Shown here: piece by piece, positions 43,871-53,310 of the stretch
How the letters are laid out: each line of letters opens with the position of its first letter
Position numbering within the stretch: position 1 is the stretch's first letter
NCBI GenBank assembly: GCA_963575745.1
Contig: CAUYUJ010020281.1
Span: 1,259,869-1,313,868 of the forward strand
From: Prorocentrum cordatum
Lineage: Eukaryota > Sar > Dinophyceae > Prorocentrales > Prorocentraceae
Reading direction: 5' to 3'
DNA: 54,000 nt
The notes under the pieces: generated by a model
Told to the model about the DNA's origin: nothing
Seen by the model: the letters and a program-made list of their open reading frames with translations, nothing else
Database searches by the model: none
Translations under genes and position numbers: made by a program

Positions 43871-43924
43871 CTGTCTCATCCTTCTTCCTCCTCTTCGCCC
43901 TCCTGCTCCTTCTCCGCCTCCTTC

Positions 43925-44280
43925 TCCTTCATGAACGTCGGCCCAGAACTCATCATCACCGTAACTCCAAAGCCAATCGATCAAATCCTCCTTGGTCTGA
44001 AATTTGCTAGACTTCTTTGACTGATTTGGCCGTGGTTTTTTTGTGCCATTCCCGAGTTGCCACACGTTGGTGGCATGCAAGCGGTTGCACATTGATCACA
44101 TGCGAACTTATGTTCAACAAATTAAAATCATCTGCGTTGCTACCGTTCTGTCGCCGTGCGCTCGTGATGCACTTCGCAGCCGCTGCCGCGTACTGGCAGT
44201 GCTTCCTGGCCTGTTGTTTGCTCGACGCGTCAACATCCAACGGACGCATAACGGTCAAAAAGAGGACGAGGGCTGGAGGC
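43925..44280 (-). other. coding-like segment inside protease intron 2
   Basis: The minus strand reads VMRPLDVDASSKQQARKHC, ITSARRQNGSNADDFNLLN in one frame to about 44103. In a second frame it reads TKEDLIDWLWSYGDDEFWAD from 44011. Removing a 103-nt piece that starts GTGATC and ends TTTCAG would join them in phase 0. Third bases are not GC-biased, so it may be a retroelement or captured fragment. I do not recognise the family. Confidence 0.3.
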
Positions 44281-44446
44281 TGCAACAGGGATGGGTAGCC
44301 CAAGGGGGACCATGCCATGTATCCAAACTCCCCGATCACCCAGATCTTCGACGAGGCTCTCCGGCGAACACGTGCCTGGCACATGGCTAACCGGCGCTCT
44401 TGCTTCCGCCGAACTAAAGGGGGGGGGAGAATGCCGAGCCCGGCGC

Positions 44447-44539
44447 GATCTCGCTGCCGTCACCCCCCTCGGCCAACCAGACAGAGAACTTGTTCTCCCT
44501 CAGGACGCCCGCTCTGCGCATGGCCTGGAAGAAGCCGAA
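44447..44539 (-). CDS. aspartic protease exon 2
   Basis: 31 codons read FGFFQAMRRAGVLRENKFSV and WLAEGGDGSEI. With the previous exon this gives LTPE-FGFFQAM. In pepsin-like enzymes GLG..(L/P).LS..PEF.F...(L/M)...G.L....FS(V/F).L....G.SEI is the same order. The acceptor is CTTCAAG. The intron starts GCGCCG directly after ATC, a GC donor. The exon is phase 0 at both ends. Confidence 0.75.
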
Positions 44540-44959
44540 CTTGAAGCGGCTCTTTGCTGTCTTCGGCTGGGCCGTCTCTTACGTCCTCCGTGGTCCGAGC
44601 TCTGCCATCAGCCAGATCGCATCTGGTGTCGATCAGCAGTTCATCCTTGCGATTGTGTGAGTTATCCTTGGGAGGGCGAAGGCAGGGACGGGGGGGGGGG
44701 GATAGTAGCGAAGGATATCCGAGCAGAAGGGAGCGGACCAGTGCCACGATCCACCACCAGCAGGGGATGCACCGATGAAGGCAACACGGCCTGCCTCGCC
44801 ACGGGCTCGGCCGCGGCCTCTCGCTGCCTTGGACTGACACTTCTGCAACTGCTCCCCCTCCGACTCGACCAACGGATTTCGACCAAGCGCTGTCGGCCGA
44901 TTCAAGGGGTGGCGCCGTAACACGAGAGAGCGAGTGCACCCGCCGGCAAATGCTTGCGC

Positions 44960-45000
44960 CCCCACCCCAAGAGAGAGAGAGAGAGGGAGAGAGAAAGAAG
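44960..45000. repeat. short GA microsatellite
   Basis: AGAGAGAGAGAGGGAGAGAGA within intron 1 of the protease gene, adjacent to exon 1. Confidence 0.9.
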
Positions 45001-45008
45001 CATGAGTC

Positions 45009-45113
45009 CTCCGGCGTGAGCGACAAAGGCGGCAGCCCCAGCCCGATGATGCCGTCGAAGGGGAAGACCCCGAAGGGATTGGGCGACAGCTCGGTGGCCA
45101 CCACCAGGTTCAT
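45009..45113 (-). CDS. aspartic protease exon 1 (first one found)
   Basis: The acceptor is CTTCCTTCCCCAG, with a clean polypyrimidine tract. The 35 codons read MNLVVATELSPNPFGVFPFD and GIIGLGLPPLSLTPE, with GC-ending codons throughout. FDG(I/V)(I/L)GLG is the signature strand of the A1 N-lobe, here preceded by the usual (V/A)AT(E)(M/L)S..PF. The leading Met is internal, since the family has about 150 residues before this point. The exon ends GAG before GACTCA. No GT or GC lies nearby, so a GA donor is inferred. Confidence 0.75.
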
Positions 45114-45325
45114 CTGGGGAAGGAAGCTTCGGTACCCAACCCGACATGGTAGGGGTTATGAGATTTGACGAAAAACACCGAACCGTGTTTGGACTCCGTT
45201 CAGGCCCCGCTCCAGCGCGGTACACGGTGCAGTTGCTTGCTCCGGGGACAAGGGACCGAAAAACTATGCACCGTACAATTCCTGGTTCGACGATCGACTG
45301 CGCCTCGGGAGCGGCCAGTGAGGTA

Positions 45326-45498
45326 CGATCAACCCGTATAGCAAGGATGCGCGATAAGGATGCAAGGGCCTTGGACGCCCATTTCGGAGCTTTGCGAGCG
45401 GGCCGCGGCCAACGAAAGCGGCCAAGGACGTGCCGAGAAGGCAAGGGTGCAAGGGTGCCCTTGGGAAGGTTGCCCATCCTTACCATGCGGGTTGACTG
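45326..45498. mobile_element. TA-type MITE family 1, copy B (173 bp)
   Basis: Ends CGATCAACCCGTATAGCAAGG and CCTTACCATGCGGGTTGACTG with TA at 45324-45325 and 45499-45500. The interior matches copies A and C. Confidence 0.75.
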
Positions 45499-45867
45499 TA
45501 CGGTGCACACTAGTCCTCCACGGATGCTTCCCCACCCGGCAGGCTGCACACCGCGGCCTCCAAGCGCCCTGGGCGTGCCCGTGCCGCCTGGGGGTCCCGC
45601 CTCCACCAATTCGGCGACCGACGGCCGCATGCCGCGGCCGCCGGTGCGGGTGCTCCCTGGGCATCCCGTTTCGCGTTCTCGGGTGGGGATCGCTCGAAGC
45701 AAGGATCGCGTTCTTGCTGTTCTCCTCATCAGTGCGCCTTTTGGGCATTGATCAGTTGATTTAAATCAATGGCCAAATGACGTGGTGATTCGCCAACCTG
45801 CAGGGTTCGATGTCTCATATTGCTCGGATGTTGTGATTCCGAGTTCTAGACCGTGCTCCTCTCACCC

Positions 45868-46257
45868 ATGGGTGATGAGCACGCTCTCGTGCTCGCGAGG
45901 GAGAGCCAGACGTTGGCCACCCGAGCGGTCGCAGCCACGGGGGGCCAGCGTGGAGGCCGCAGGCTGCCCCCGATGGAGCGCGCCGTGCGCGCACGGGCAC
46001 GGTCAGAGTTAGGCCAGAGGAGCATTCTTCGAGAACGCGAGGCCCTCCGTCGGCACAGACTGAAAAAAACATCCGAGGGTGTCCTTCCCCAGGATGCACA
46101 AGAACATCCAGACTTCAAGAAGAACATCAGGGTACCCTCCCAGGACCGATTTCGATCTCATACCTCGGTCCGACTGGAACACAAAGGGACGTCAGGGCAG
46201 CCGCCCCCTGCTCAGCTCTCGGGGGGTCCCCAGGTCTGCCACCCAACTCGCGCCTGA
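45868..46257 (+). CDS. possible protein-coding frame, unidentified
   Basis: A frame of 130 codons from ATG in CACCCATGGGTGATG to TGA at 46257. It is free of simple repeats and mixes polar residues, with a likely helical part (SELGQRSILREREALRRHRL). Two AG acceptor-like sites (CTTCCCCAG, CCTCCCAG) lie inside, so part could be intronic. No family is recognised. The minus strand is also open here. Confidence 0.3.
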   Translation: MGDEHALVLARESQTLATRAVAATGGQRGGRRLPPMERAVRARARSELGQRSILREREALRRHRLKKTSEGVLPQDAQEHPDFKKNIRVPSQDRFRSHTSVRLEHKGTSGQPPPAQLSGGPQVCHPTRA

Positions 46258-46439
46258 AAGCGGGCGCCAGCTGCGATGAGCCGTCTCGCCTGGTGGCCCT
46301 CTGTGGTGATCTCTGGGTCGGCACGTCAAGCTTTCGGGCTGGCAAGCCTGCACAAATGGTGGAAGATGCGGCTTCAAGTATGGGCTCGCGAGGCAAGACG
46401 TTGACGATGGGTAGGAGTTTACGTGGGAGGCGGAAGAGG

Positions 46440-46760
46440 TGACGAGGATGGAGGGTGGAGGATCGAGCAGGGAGGGGAGGCGGTGGAGAACGAGGGGATG
46501 GATGAGGAAGAAGGGATGGAGGAGGGCGAAGGGATGAGGGTGAAAGAAAGAGGGGTCTGTTAGGCTCTTCTGCCCCGCCCATCGACCCACCTGCCCATCT
46601 ACCCCCCACCAACCTCCCTCTGCTTTCCTCCCTGCCTGCCTCACTCCATGCATCCCTCCGTGCCCCTCTCGCATCCCCCCCTTCCACCACTCCTCCCTCC
46701 TGTCTTTTCCCGCCTCTCTCCTTGTACTCCCCCCCCCTCCCTCCCAATCCCTGTCCGGGT
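46440..46760. repeat. GGA-rich then CCT-rich low-complexity sequence
   Basis: Purine-rich on plus to 46555, then pyrimidine-rich (TCCCTCC, CTGCCTGCC) to 46745. The two halves are partly inverted in composition. A CA microsatellite follows at 46890-46922. Confidence 0.7.
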
Positions 46761-46999
46761 GCCCCGAAGAGAGAGGCCCACCAAGCGGGGGGCTGGCGCA
46801 TCGCGGCCCGGAGCGCGCGCGCAGCCTGGGAACGCGCTGAAAGCAGAGCAGGGGGCCATGACATCTGGGCCCTGGCCAGGATGTCAACACGCACACACAC
46901 AAGCACACACACACACACACGTCCTCAGCCCCCCTCTTGAACGGCCCCCGACCTGTCTCTCGCGCCCTCCCCAAGCCCGCCCTTCTCTCGCCTCCGCGC

Positions 47000-47115
47000 G
47001 GGCAGTGCGATGCAGAGAAGGGCTGGATCCCCCTCGACGGGACAGCGAAAGAAGCCAGGTCGACCTCTATGTGGATGCCCGGGCCGAAATTAAGGTCGAA
47101 CGTCGAGGCACACCC
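47000..47115 (-). other. coding-like fragment, unassigned
   Basis: The minus frame reads STFDLNFGPGIHIEVDLASF and AVPSRGIQPFSASHC, with mostly G/C third bases. It could be an upstream exon of the protease gene or of another gene. I cannot match it to the A1 family. Confidence 0.25.
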
Positions 47116-47212
47116 CGAGGTCAGGTCAGCGTCGATTCTCCCCAATCAGAGCTTGCCTCTGTATTAGGGGTCCTAGCGGATTCATATGGTTAGGTGAGGT
47201 GGGGCGCCGATT

Positions 47213-47545
47213 TGGTGGCCGGTGGCCGGGTGCCCAGGTGCCTGGGGGTGCCCGGGGGTGCCCGGGTGCCCGATGGCCGGGCCCGGATGCCCGGGGTTGC
47301 CCGGGTGCCCGTGGGTGCCCGGTGCCCCAATGTTTCGGTGGCCAGTGGCCAGGTGGTCGGGTGCCCGGGTGCCCGTGGGTGCCCGGGTGCCCGATAGTCC
47401 AGAAGCCATATAGCCCTTCAGTCCTATAGCCTTACAGCCCTATAGCCCTATAGCCCTATAGTCCCATAGCCCTATAGCCAAATAGCCCAATAGCCCTATA
47501 GTAGCCCCATAGCCGCAACAAAAATCTGATTGGGTTTTTCTCCAG
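47213..47545 (+). repeat. composite satellite GCCCGGG + CTATAGCC, copy 2
   Basis: GGTGCCCGGGTGCCC array to 47395, CTATAGCC array 47400-47515, then GATTGGGTTTTTCT at 47528. Confidence 0.85.
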
Positions 47546-47989
47546 TATCATGATTTCCCCCCTAAGCTCGCGCCGCCGAAACTTTACTTAAGACTGGCCT
47601 TTCCTTTGGGCACCGCCTCTGCGTGAGATCAGCTTAGTGTCCATGTCGATGCCGTGCCCCCGATGTCTCTCCCCTGAAGGCAAGCCTCTTCGCCCACCGG
47701 ACGCACAAAGAAGGCCCGCGTATAGGTCTCCACCAGGATTTGCATCCAGCGACTTTGCGAAAGCTTCGCCGAGCTCCTTGCATTCGACGCTGCGTCTCTT
47801 ATGAACGACGCGTATCCCGAAACGCTCGGTCCGTCCCGGGGACAACTATTGTACCGCGGGGCTATGCCGTGCGGGCCTGAAGGGCCACAAACAACGGCAC
47901 TGGGACGATGAGATGTCGTGATCTGAGGAAGTGGAGAACCGAATGCAGCGATCATGCTGCGACGCTTGAAAACGTCGGCGGGAAATGTA

Positions 47990-48166
47990 CAGTCAACCAG
48001 TATAGTAAGGAGGCGCGATAAGGATGCAAGGGCCTTGGACGCCCATTTCGAAGCTTTTCGAGCGGGGCGGGCGCGGCCAGCGAAAGCGGAGAAGGATGGA
48101 CCGAGGAGGTAAAGATGCAAGGGTACCCTTAGGAAGGTTGCCCATCCTTACTATGCGGGTTGACTG
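47990..48166. mobile_element. TA-type MITE family 1, copy C (177 bp)
   Basis: Starts CAGTCAACCAGTATAGTAAG and ends CTTACTATGCGGGTTGACTG, flanked by TA at 47988-47989 and 48167-48168. It is the best-preserved copy. 47600-47850 has minus-strand codon-like frames without recognised product. Confidence 0.8.
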
Positions 48167-48565
48167 TATTGCATATCCACCTCCACAGCCTCACGCTTGT
48201 CAGCCGCGACCACACGGACACGTCGCGGCTTTGCGTGGATATCCCGCGGGGCACTTCTCCACAAGATCGCGTACCTGTGGAATCGCGCCCCGGCATGCAG
48301 ACTGCGAGTGCATGGATACCTATAGTTTCCGCTGCCAGTGGGGTGGCGACATCCGACCCCCACCTGCCGCCCATCATGTTGCCTGAATCGCTGATCGGCG
48401 AGGGCAGGGCTCAGACTTCGCTGCATGTGGGGAAATGTGGGTCGGCCCCTCCTTCGACTACACGCAAGGGTGACCCTGGATAAGGATGACCTTTGGTGCG
48501 CGGCTTTTGGCTGGCGCGAGGGGGCCAACAACAAGCGCGCAGGTCGCTGCTATCGCATCGCATTC

Positions 48566-48712
48566 GACGATCGGGGGGACCCAATCTTGCCGTCGCTCGG
48601 ACGTGTATTCCCCGTGCACGTGTCGGTGTCGTGCGTGTTTTTTGCTGGATGATCCAGATCCGCCCCGAGACACAATGCACATGCCCGAGCGATGCCAAAC
48701 CATGGGCCCGCT
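48566..48712 (+). repeat. diverged copy of the ~170-bp unit
   Basis: TTGCCGTCGCTCGGACGTG, TCGGTGTCGTGCGTG and CGAGCGATGCCAAACC match 49425-49555. Confidence 0.6.
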
Positions 48713-48950
48713 TGAGCAGGGACCGACCGTCCCGCCATTCCTATAGTCCTACCACGAAATGTTTTTAGAACCCCCAAAATGTTCTATGAACGAAAACAAT
48801 GTTCTTAGAACATACACCCAATGTGATAAGACAAGACGGACTCCGCCGGACATGTTCTGAGAACATCTCGTGGAGAAGCCACGAAAGGATCTTAGAACAT
48901 TGCTTGGCAGGGCTATAGGCGAGCCAGGACGCTTCGCCACTGCTTGGCCC
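48713..48950. repeat. dispersed ~245-bp repeat, copy 2
   Basis: Matches 33573-33820 end to end. It carries at least four TTCT(T/G)AGAAC palindromes. Confidence 0.8.
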
Positions 48951-49029
48951 GCCACAAAGGCAACTCCTCTCGTTGAAGGCTTAACGGCTTCTGCCGTTCT
49001 TCGACTCGCGCTGGAGCGGCCGCGAATTG

Positions 49030-49150
49030 CCCCAACTTTCCCTTGAGATCTCTGGATTTCTCTGGATGTATCCGGATGCACCTCGATGTGCCTGGATCTA
49101 CCCTGATTTGCCTCGATCTATCTGCATCTACCTCTGGATCTATCTGGCTC
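49030..49150. repeat. degenerate ~10-bp TCTGGATCTA repeat
   Basis: CTCTGGAT, CCGGATGCACCT and CTGGATCTACC recur in 10-11-bp steps. Confidence 0.6.
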
Positions 49151-49390
49151 GACTCCCACAAGCCGATTGGCGAAACATCGATACGCCCTTAGGGATCCTC
49201 CCCGAGGCCGCGACACCCGGCCGGAACACCGCGCGCGGCGCGGTTGGCGGCCGCCCCCGGCGGGGCTGGTCGCCCGCGCGCACGCCGCGCCGCTGCTGCC
49301 GGCGGCCAGCTCCAGCCGGCCCTGGCGGGGGGGCGGGCGCGCCGGCGGCGCAGAGCGCACGCCGCACCCTGGCGGAGCCGCACCCTCCTG

Positions 49391-49900
49391 CAGTGGCCGA
49401 CAGGGGGGCGATGCCGCCTCCTTGCCGTCGCTCGGGCGTCCATTCCTCGTGCATGTGTTGACTTTCTGCGTGCTGTTGTCGCCAGATCGTCCAGGATGTT
49501 CCTCCATGGTCCTCGCCGAGGAAAAAGCGCACACGTCCGGGCGACGCCAAGCCCTTTGCAGTGGCCGACAGGGGGGCGATGCCGCCTCCTTGCCATCGCT
49601 CGGACGTCCATTCCTCAGTGCATGTTTCGACGTTGTGCGTGCTGCTGTCGCCAGATCGTCCAGGCTGCTCCTCCTCCATGGTCCTCGCCGAGGAAAAAAC
49701 GCACACATCCGGGCGACGCCAAGCCCTTTGCAGTCGCCGACAGGGGGGCGATGCCATATCCTTGCCATCGCGCGGACGTCCATTCCCTTGTGCATTTGTC
49801 GGTTTCGTGCGCGCTTTTTTTGTTGGCTCGATGGTCCAGGATGCTCCTCGATGGTTCTCGCTGGGAAAAAGGCACACGTCCGAGCGATGCCGAACATCAG
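49391..49900 (+). repeat. ~170-bp tandem repeat, three units
   Basis: CAGTGGCCGACAGGGGGGCG starts units at 49391, 49559 and 49731 (steps 168 and 172). Each holds CGGACGTCCATTCC, ATGGTCCTCGCCGAGG and a G-rich boundary. A minus frame of 483 codons spans the array and its flank. Its repetition and lack of any recognisable domain argue against a gene. Confidence 0.85.
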
Positions 49901-50470
49901 CCGGCGTCGAAATCGGGAAAACCGGATCGCATCGACACGCGCGTCAGGTCGGGCCGATTCGGCACGTACTCGAATTCGAATAGGATCGGCTGCGCCAGAA
50001 TGCATTTTTTTGTACCAACGCAAGAGGAGCCCTGTGGCAAGAGAGGGAGAAATGATGACGAAAGACGACACGACACCGGCGCGCTGGTGATGGGGGGGGG
50101 GAAGGGAGGGGAGGGGGAAAGCCCGTTCGGCTGCGCCAGAATGCACGACATCGCAATGCGAACATAGTGCCGCATCGGGCCGTCGGGATATCGGGATCGA
50201 ACTGGCCCGGGCAGGCCAACTTCGATGTCGGATCGGGTTGATCTGCTCGGAATTGGCCCTGGAATCTGCCATCGCCCAAAAGACGACACACGAATGGCAA
50301 CAACCGCGCATTGCAGCGAAGTGGCCGCTCCGGAAAGCCGGACTGCTGAATGCGAATGTGAGGATGTGAGGCGTCAAAACAAACGTGCAAGCCCTCCCGG
50401 GTGACAGACAACGGAAACGAGTCAGCGAGGCGTGCGATAAACGTGCTCGTCTCATTCTCGGACTTGCGCC

Positions 50471-50765
50471 ACGTCCCACTGTTGGGTCATGTCGTTCCAC
50501 GGCTCCCACGGGGCGAGTCAGGGTTTCCAGCGACAACGTGGATCCATCACTGCTGAAGACAACCTTCACAGATCGCCCGGCGACGACCTAACAGATCACT
50601 TGAGGGATTTCAGTGAAACCTGCTTCCGAATATTCATGGCTGAAGATGCTCTCGTGAAAGCTTACTGGAGCTTGCGGAGAACATCAGGAAGGAGACATCC
50701 TGCGCGACTCGCAAAGCCGACATTTCCGCAAGGGAATCCATCCAGGCAGCCCTCAGGGCGGAGAC
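50471..50765 (+). other. coding-like segment with one phase break
   Basis: The plus frame from ATG at 50489 reads ITAEDNLHRSPGDDLTDHL and RDFSETCFRIFMAEDALVK. From about 50668 another frame reads ENIRKETSCATRKADISAR and ESIQAALRAETVV. The change looks like a single indel or a missed intron. It could be a relic of a mobile-element protein. No family is recognised. Confidence 0.3.
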
Positions 50766-50798
50766 CGTGGTGAGCGCTTCCTCTTCCAACCACCCTTA

Positions 50799-50962
50799 TT
50801 AACCTGAGGGTTAGGTCGTGCGTCCCCCTACAGGCGGATTTTGGGCGAAAAATTGAAACTAAAAAACATGTTCACTAATAGTTAAAACATATCAAACAAA
50901 TAGTCCCCAGACTATTTTTTGACTCCCCTGTAGAGGGACAGGCCCGACTTAACCTTAGGGAC
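50799..50962. repeat. AT-rich inverted-repeat element (~160 bp)
   Basis: The left arm GGGTTAGGTCGTGCG-TCCCCCTACAGG and the right arm CCCCTGTAGAGGGACAGGCC-CGACTTAACC are imperfect inverted copies around an AT-rich core (AAAAATTGAAACTAAAAAAC). No clear target duplication is visible. Confidence 0.5.
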
Positions 50963-51239
50963 GGGTTCATCACGTGTTTTCATAAACAAGCAGCCCCTCC
51001 ATTACTCGACCAGCGGCCGACCAAACACCATGCCGACACCCCACCCCGTCACCCCTGCAAACAAAAACCATACAGACTGCTGTTTGCATCAAATTCCGGG
51101 CCATGCGCGGGGGCCAGGCGACCAATTTCCATCGTCTTTGGACAGAAACGGGAAACGGCGGGGAGGGGGCAGCACATTGCCTGTGATGTGCATTACGAAC
51201 AGACCAATCAAGAAACAACACTTAGTGCTCTTTGCGGCA

Positions 51240-51540
51240 ACATGCTCGACCATGCGTGGGCGCCCAGCCATCACTTCTATTCCATGTGACAGCGTTGCTG
51301 GCGGGGCGCGCATACAGTCCAGTACGTGCGGGCCAAGCATCCCTGTCAAAAACCAACGCGAAGTCACTGCGGGTGCACACGCCGTACACCATGCTGGCCA
51401 ACCCTCCGTCATTTCACATTTCTTTTGACAAGAATGGTGTGGGGGGGATCGACATGTTCCCCGGTGTATGCGGTCAGGTGTGCTGGCGCACCTGGCGCTG
51501 AGACTCGGGTGCCACGTATGTGGCGCGAAGGCGGGTGGGG
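51240..51540 (+). repeat. dispersed GGCGCACCT-type repeat, copy C
   Basis: CATCCCTGTCAAAAACC, TTTTGACAAGAATGGTGTGG and GTGCTGGCGCACCTGGCGC align with copies A and B. 51560-51850 is G/C-run-rich sequence without a recognised feature. Confidence 0.6.
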
Positions 51541-51879
51541 GTGAGCGAAACGGCTCGCGACAGTCCTTTTGTTGGGGTAGCTTGGTCACTGCTCCTTCTG
51601 ACTTCGCCGACCCCCGCTTGCCGGGGGTGCCAAGCCGTGTGAAATGATTGGCTGTCCCCCCCCCCTTCCCTCTCCCCCAGGGTCTAAAATCCGATTGCAA
51701 GGGGGGGGCCGGGGAGAGCCCCGGGGGGGGGTGCCCATGGAGGGGCCCAGGTGGGTGGGGGGGGGAGGGGCGATCTCGCCAACGCTCCCCCGGGGCCTCT
51801 GGAGCCTCCATTTTTACTTTCCGTGGACTTCAAGATGCTGACAATTCAATAAAATGGCTGGGTACAAACACGCCAATGA

Positions 51880-52060
51880 GGCCCCAAGAACAACCAAGAT
51901 AGCCTCAAGACTGATCAAAAGCCTCCAAGCCGTCCCCAGAGAGCTCCAAGAGGCCTCCCAAGAGGGTCCCCAAGATCGCTCCAGAACGGCCCAAGAAGTC
52001 CCTAAGAAGGCCCATGAGGCTCCTAAAACGGCACAGTAGGGCCCCAAACGAGCGTCAAGA
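51880..52060 (+). repeat. CAAGAGG decamer array
   Basis: CCAAGATAGCCTCAAGACTG, CTCCAAGAGGCCTCCCAAGA units. Confidence 0.8.
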
Positions 52061-52073
52061 AGTGGAAATCAAA

Positions 52074-52560
52074 CTTCAATCCCACCAGCCCTCTGGGCGT
52101 AGTCGGTTTAGGGAGTTTCCTCTTCCAACTGGACGGGAGGTTTCGCGAGGTGTCGGACGGTACTTATTCGCCCAGGATGGCTCCAAGAGCACCTCGGAGA
52201 GCCCAAGATGAGCTCCAAGATGCCTCAAGATAGCCTAGGATGCCTCAAGATGGCTCCGAAGATGCTCCAAGAGGTCCCGAGACCGCCCCAAGACGGCTCC
52301 AAGTGGCCACGGAGCCTCCCAAGGAGGCCTCCCAAGAGGCCCAAATCCTTCAAAAACCTAAGGAAAACCAATGAATGTTACATTCTCACCGTTTTGCTTT
52401 TGGTGGCCTTCCGAGGCCTCAAGATGGCTCCAAGAGGGCCCAAGAGGGCCCCAAGAGAGGCCCAAGATGGCCCCAAGACGGCCCAAAGAGCGCCCAAGAG
52501 CGCTCCAGGAGCGCCTCAAGAGGGATCAAAGATGCTATTTTAGGCACTTTCGAGGGGCAG
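52074..52560 (+). repeat. CAAGAGG module, subfamily 2, copy 2
   Basis: Leader CACCAGCCCTCTGGGCGTAG and CCTCTTCCAACTGG, array, then AAATCCTTCAAAAACC and CCGAGGCCTCAAGATGG, parallel to 43011-43740. Confidence 0.8.
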
Positions 52561-53310
52561 GGCGAATCCGGACCCTCCCTTTCTTTGACCGATCTCCTCC
52601 AAGATGGCCCTAAGAGGCGCCCAGGAGGCCCCAAGAGGCCCCAAGATGGCCCCCAAATACCCCCAAGAGGCCCCCGAGAGGCCCCAAGAGGCTCCCCCGA
52701 GGCACCCAAGACGGTCCAAGAAGCCCCCGGGACCGCCAAGAGGCCCCCCAGACGCCCCAAGAGACCTCAAAGAGTATCCCAAGAGACATCCCAAGAGACT
52801 CCGCGAGGCATTCAAGAGGCCTTTGACTCTTCTGATCGCCCTTATCCTCCTCCTCCTCCCCCTCATCATCACCATCATCACCATCATCACCATCACCATC
52901 ACCATCACCATCGTCAAGACCACCACCATCATCGTCATCATCAGCATCATCAATATCAACATCAACATCATCATCCGCCTATTTCTCCTCCTCCTCATTC
53001 CTCCCTCCCCACCCTCATCATCCTCCTCCTCTTCCGCCTCCGACTCCTCCTCCATCCCCCCCCTTGGGGTACGACGGCCTCCCCAGCCCTTTGTTCCTCT
53101 GTATGCTGCCCCGCTTCCATGATCGCCTCTACTCGCCTGGGCGTCGTTTCTGGATGGGCTGGTGGGGATACTTTTTTGATCTGCGGCCCCAAGGAAGGCT
53201 CCAGAGGGCGGGTCAATCGGGCTGACTGGGGCACAGAGCCAGATAATTTGCGAACCCAGCCGTCACTGTCGACAGCTGGTGGGGATACGCGAAGCGTCAA
53301 GAATTTCAGG
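52561..53310 (+). repeat. CAAGAGG/CCT composite module 3
   Basis: Leader (TTTGACCGATCTCCTCCAAG), decamer array (52600-52830), CCT and CAT tracts (52845-53060), and tail (CTTGGGGTACGACGGCC, CTCGCCTGGGCGTCGTTTCT, GCGAAGCGTC). It is followed by another short decamer array to 53435. Confidence 0.8.

Larger units (their letters stand above)
21688..45113 (-). other. A1 aspartic protease gene, six identified exons
   Basis: Six exons on the minus strand, in order 45113 to 21688, splice into 180 residues without a phase break (105, 93, 84, 82, 96 and 80 nt). Their peptides follow the order of pepsin-family (A1) proteases from the middle of the N-lobe to the late C-lobe. Every intron ends in AG. The first begins with GA and the others with GC. 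Intron lengths are 469, 2999, 2211, 11034 and 6173 bp. Exons for the signal/propeptide, the first catalytic DTG and the C-terminal ILG-type strand were not found. The gene is therefore longer than the span given, or partly lost. The enzyme family hydrolyses peptide bonds with two aspartates, usually in secretory or vacuolar compartments. Location here is unknown. Confidence 0.7.

Noticed and set aside
45329-45748. Minus-strand frame next to protease exon 1 as a further upstream exon
   Set aside because: Half of it is MITE copy B and the rest does not match the A1 family.
48760-48910. TTCTTAGAAC palindromes as heat-shock elements
   Set aside because: The spacing between TTC and GAA is three bases, not the two required.
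49118-50569. 483-codon minus frame
   Set aside because: Spans three 170-bp tandem units and gives repeated peptides with no recognisable domain; the unit length is not kept in phase.
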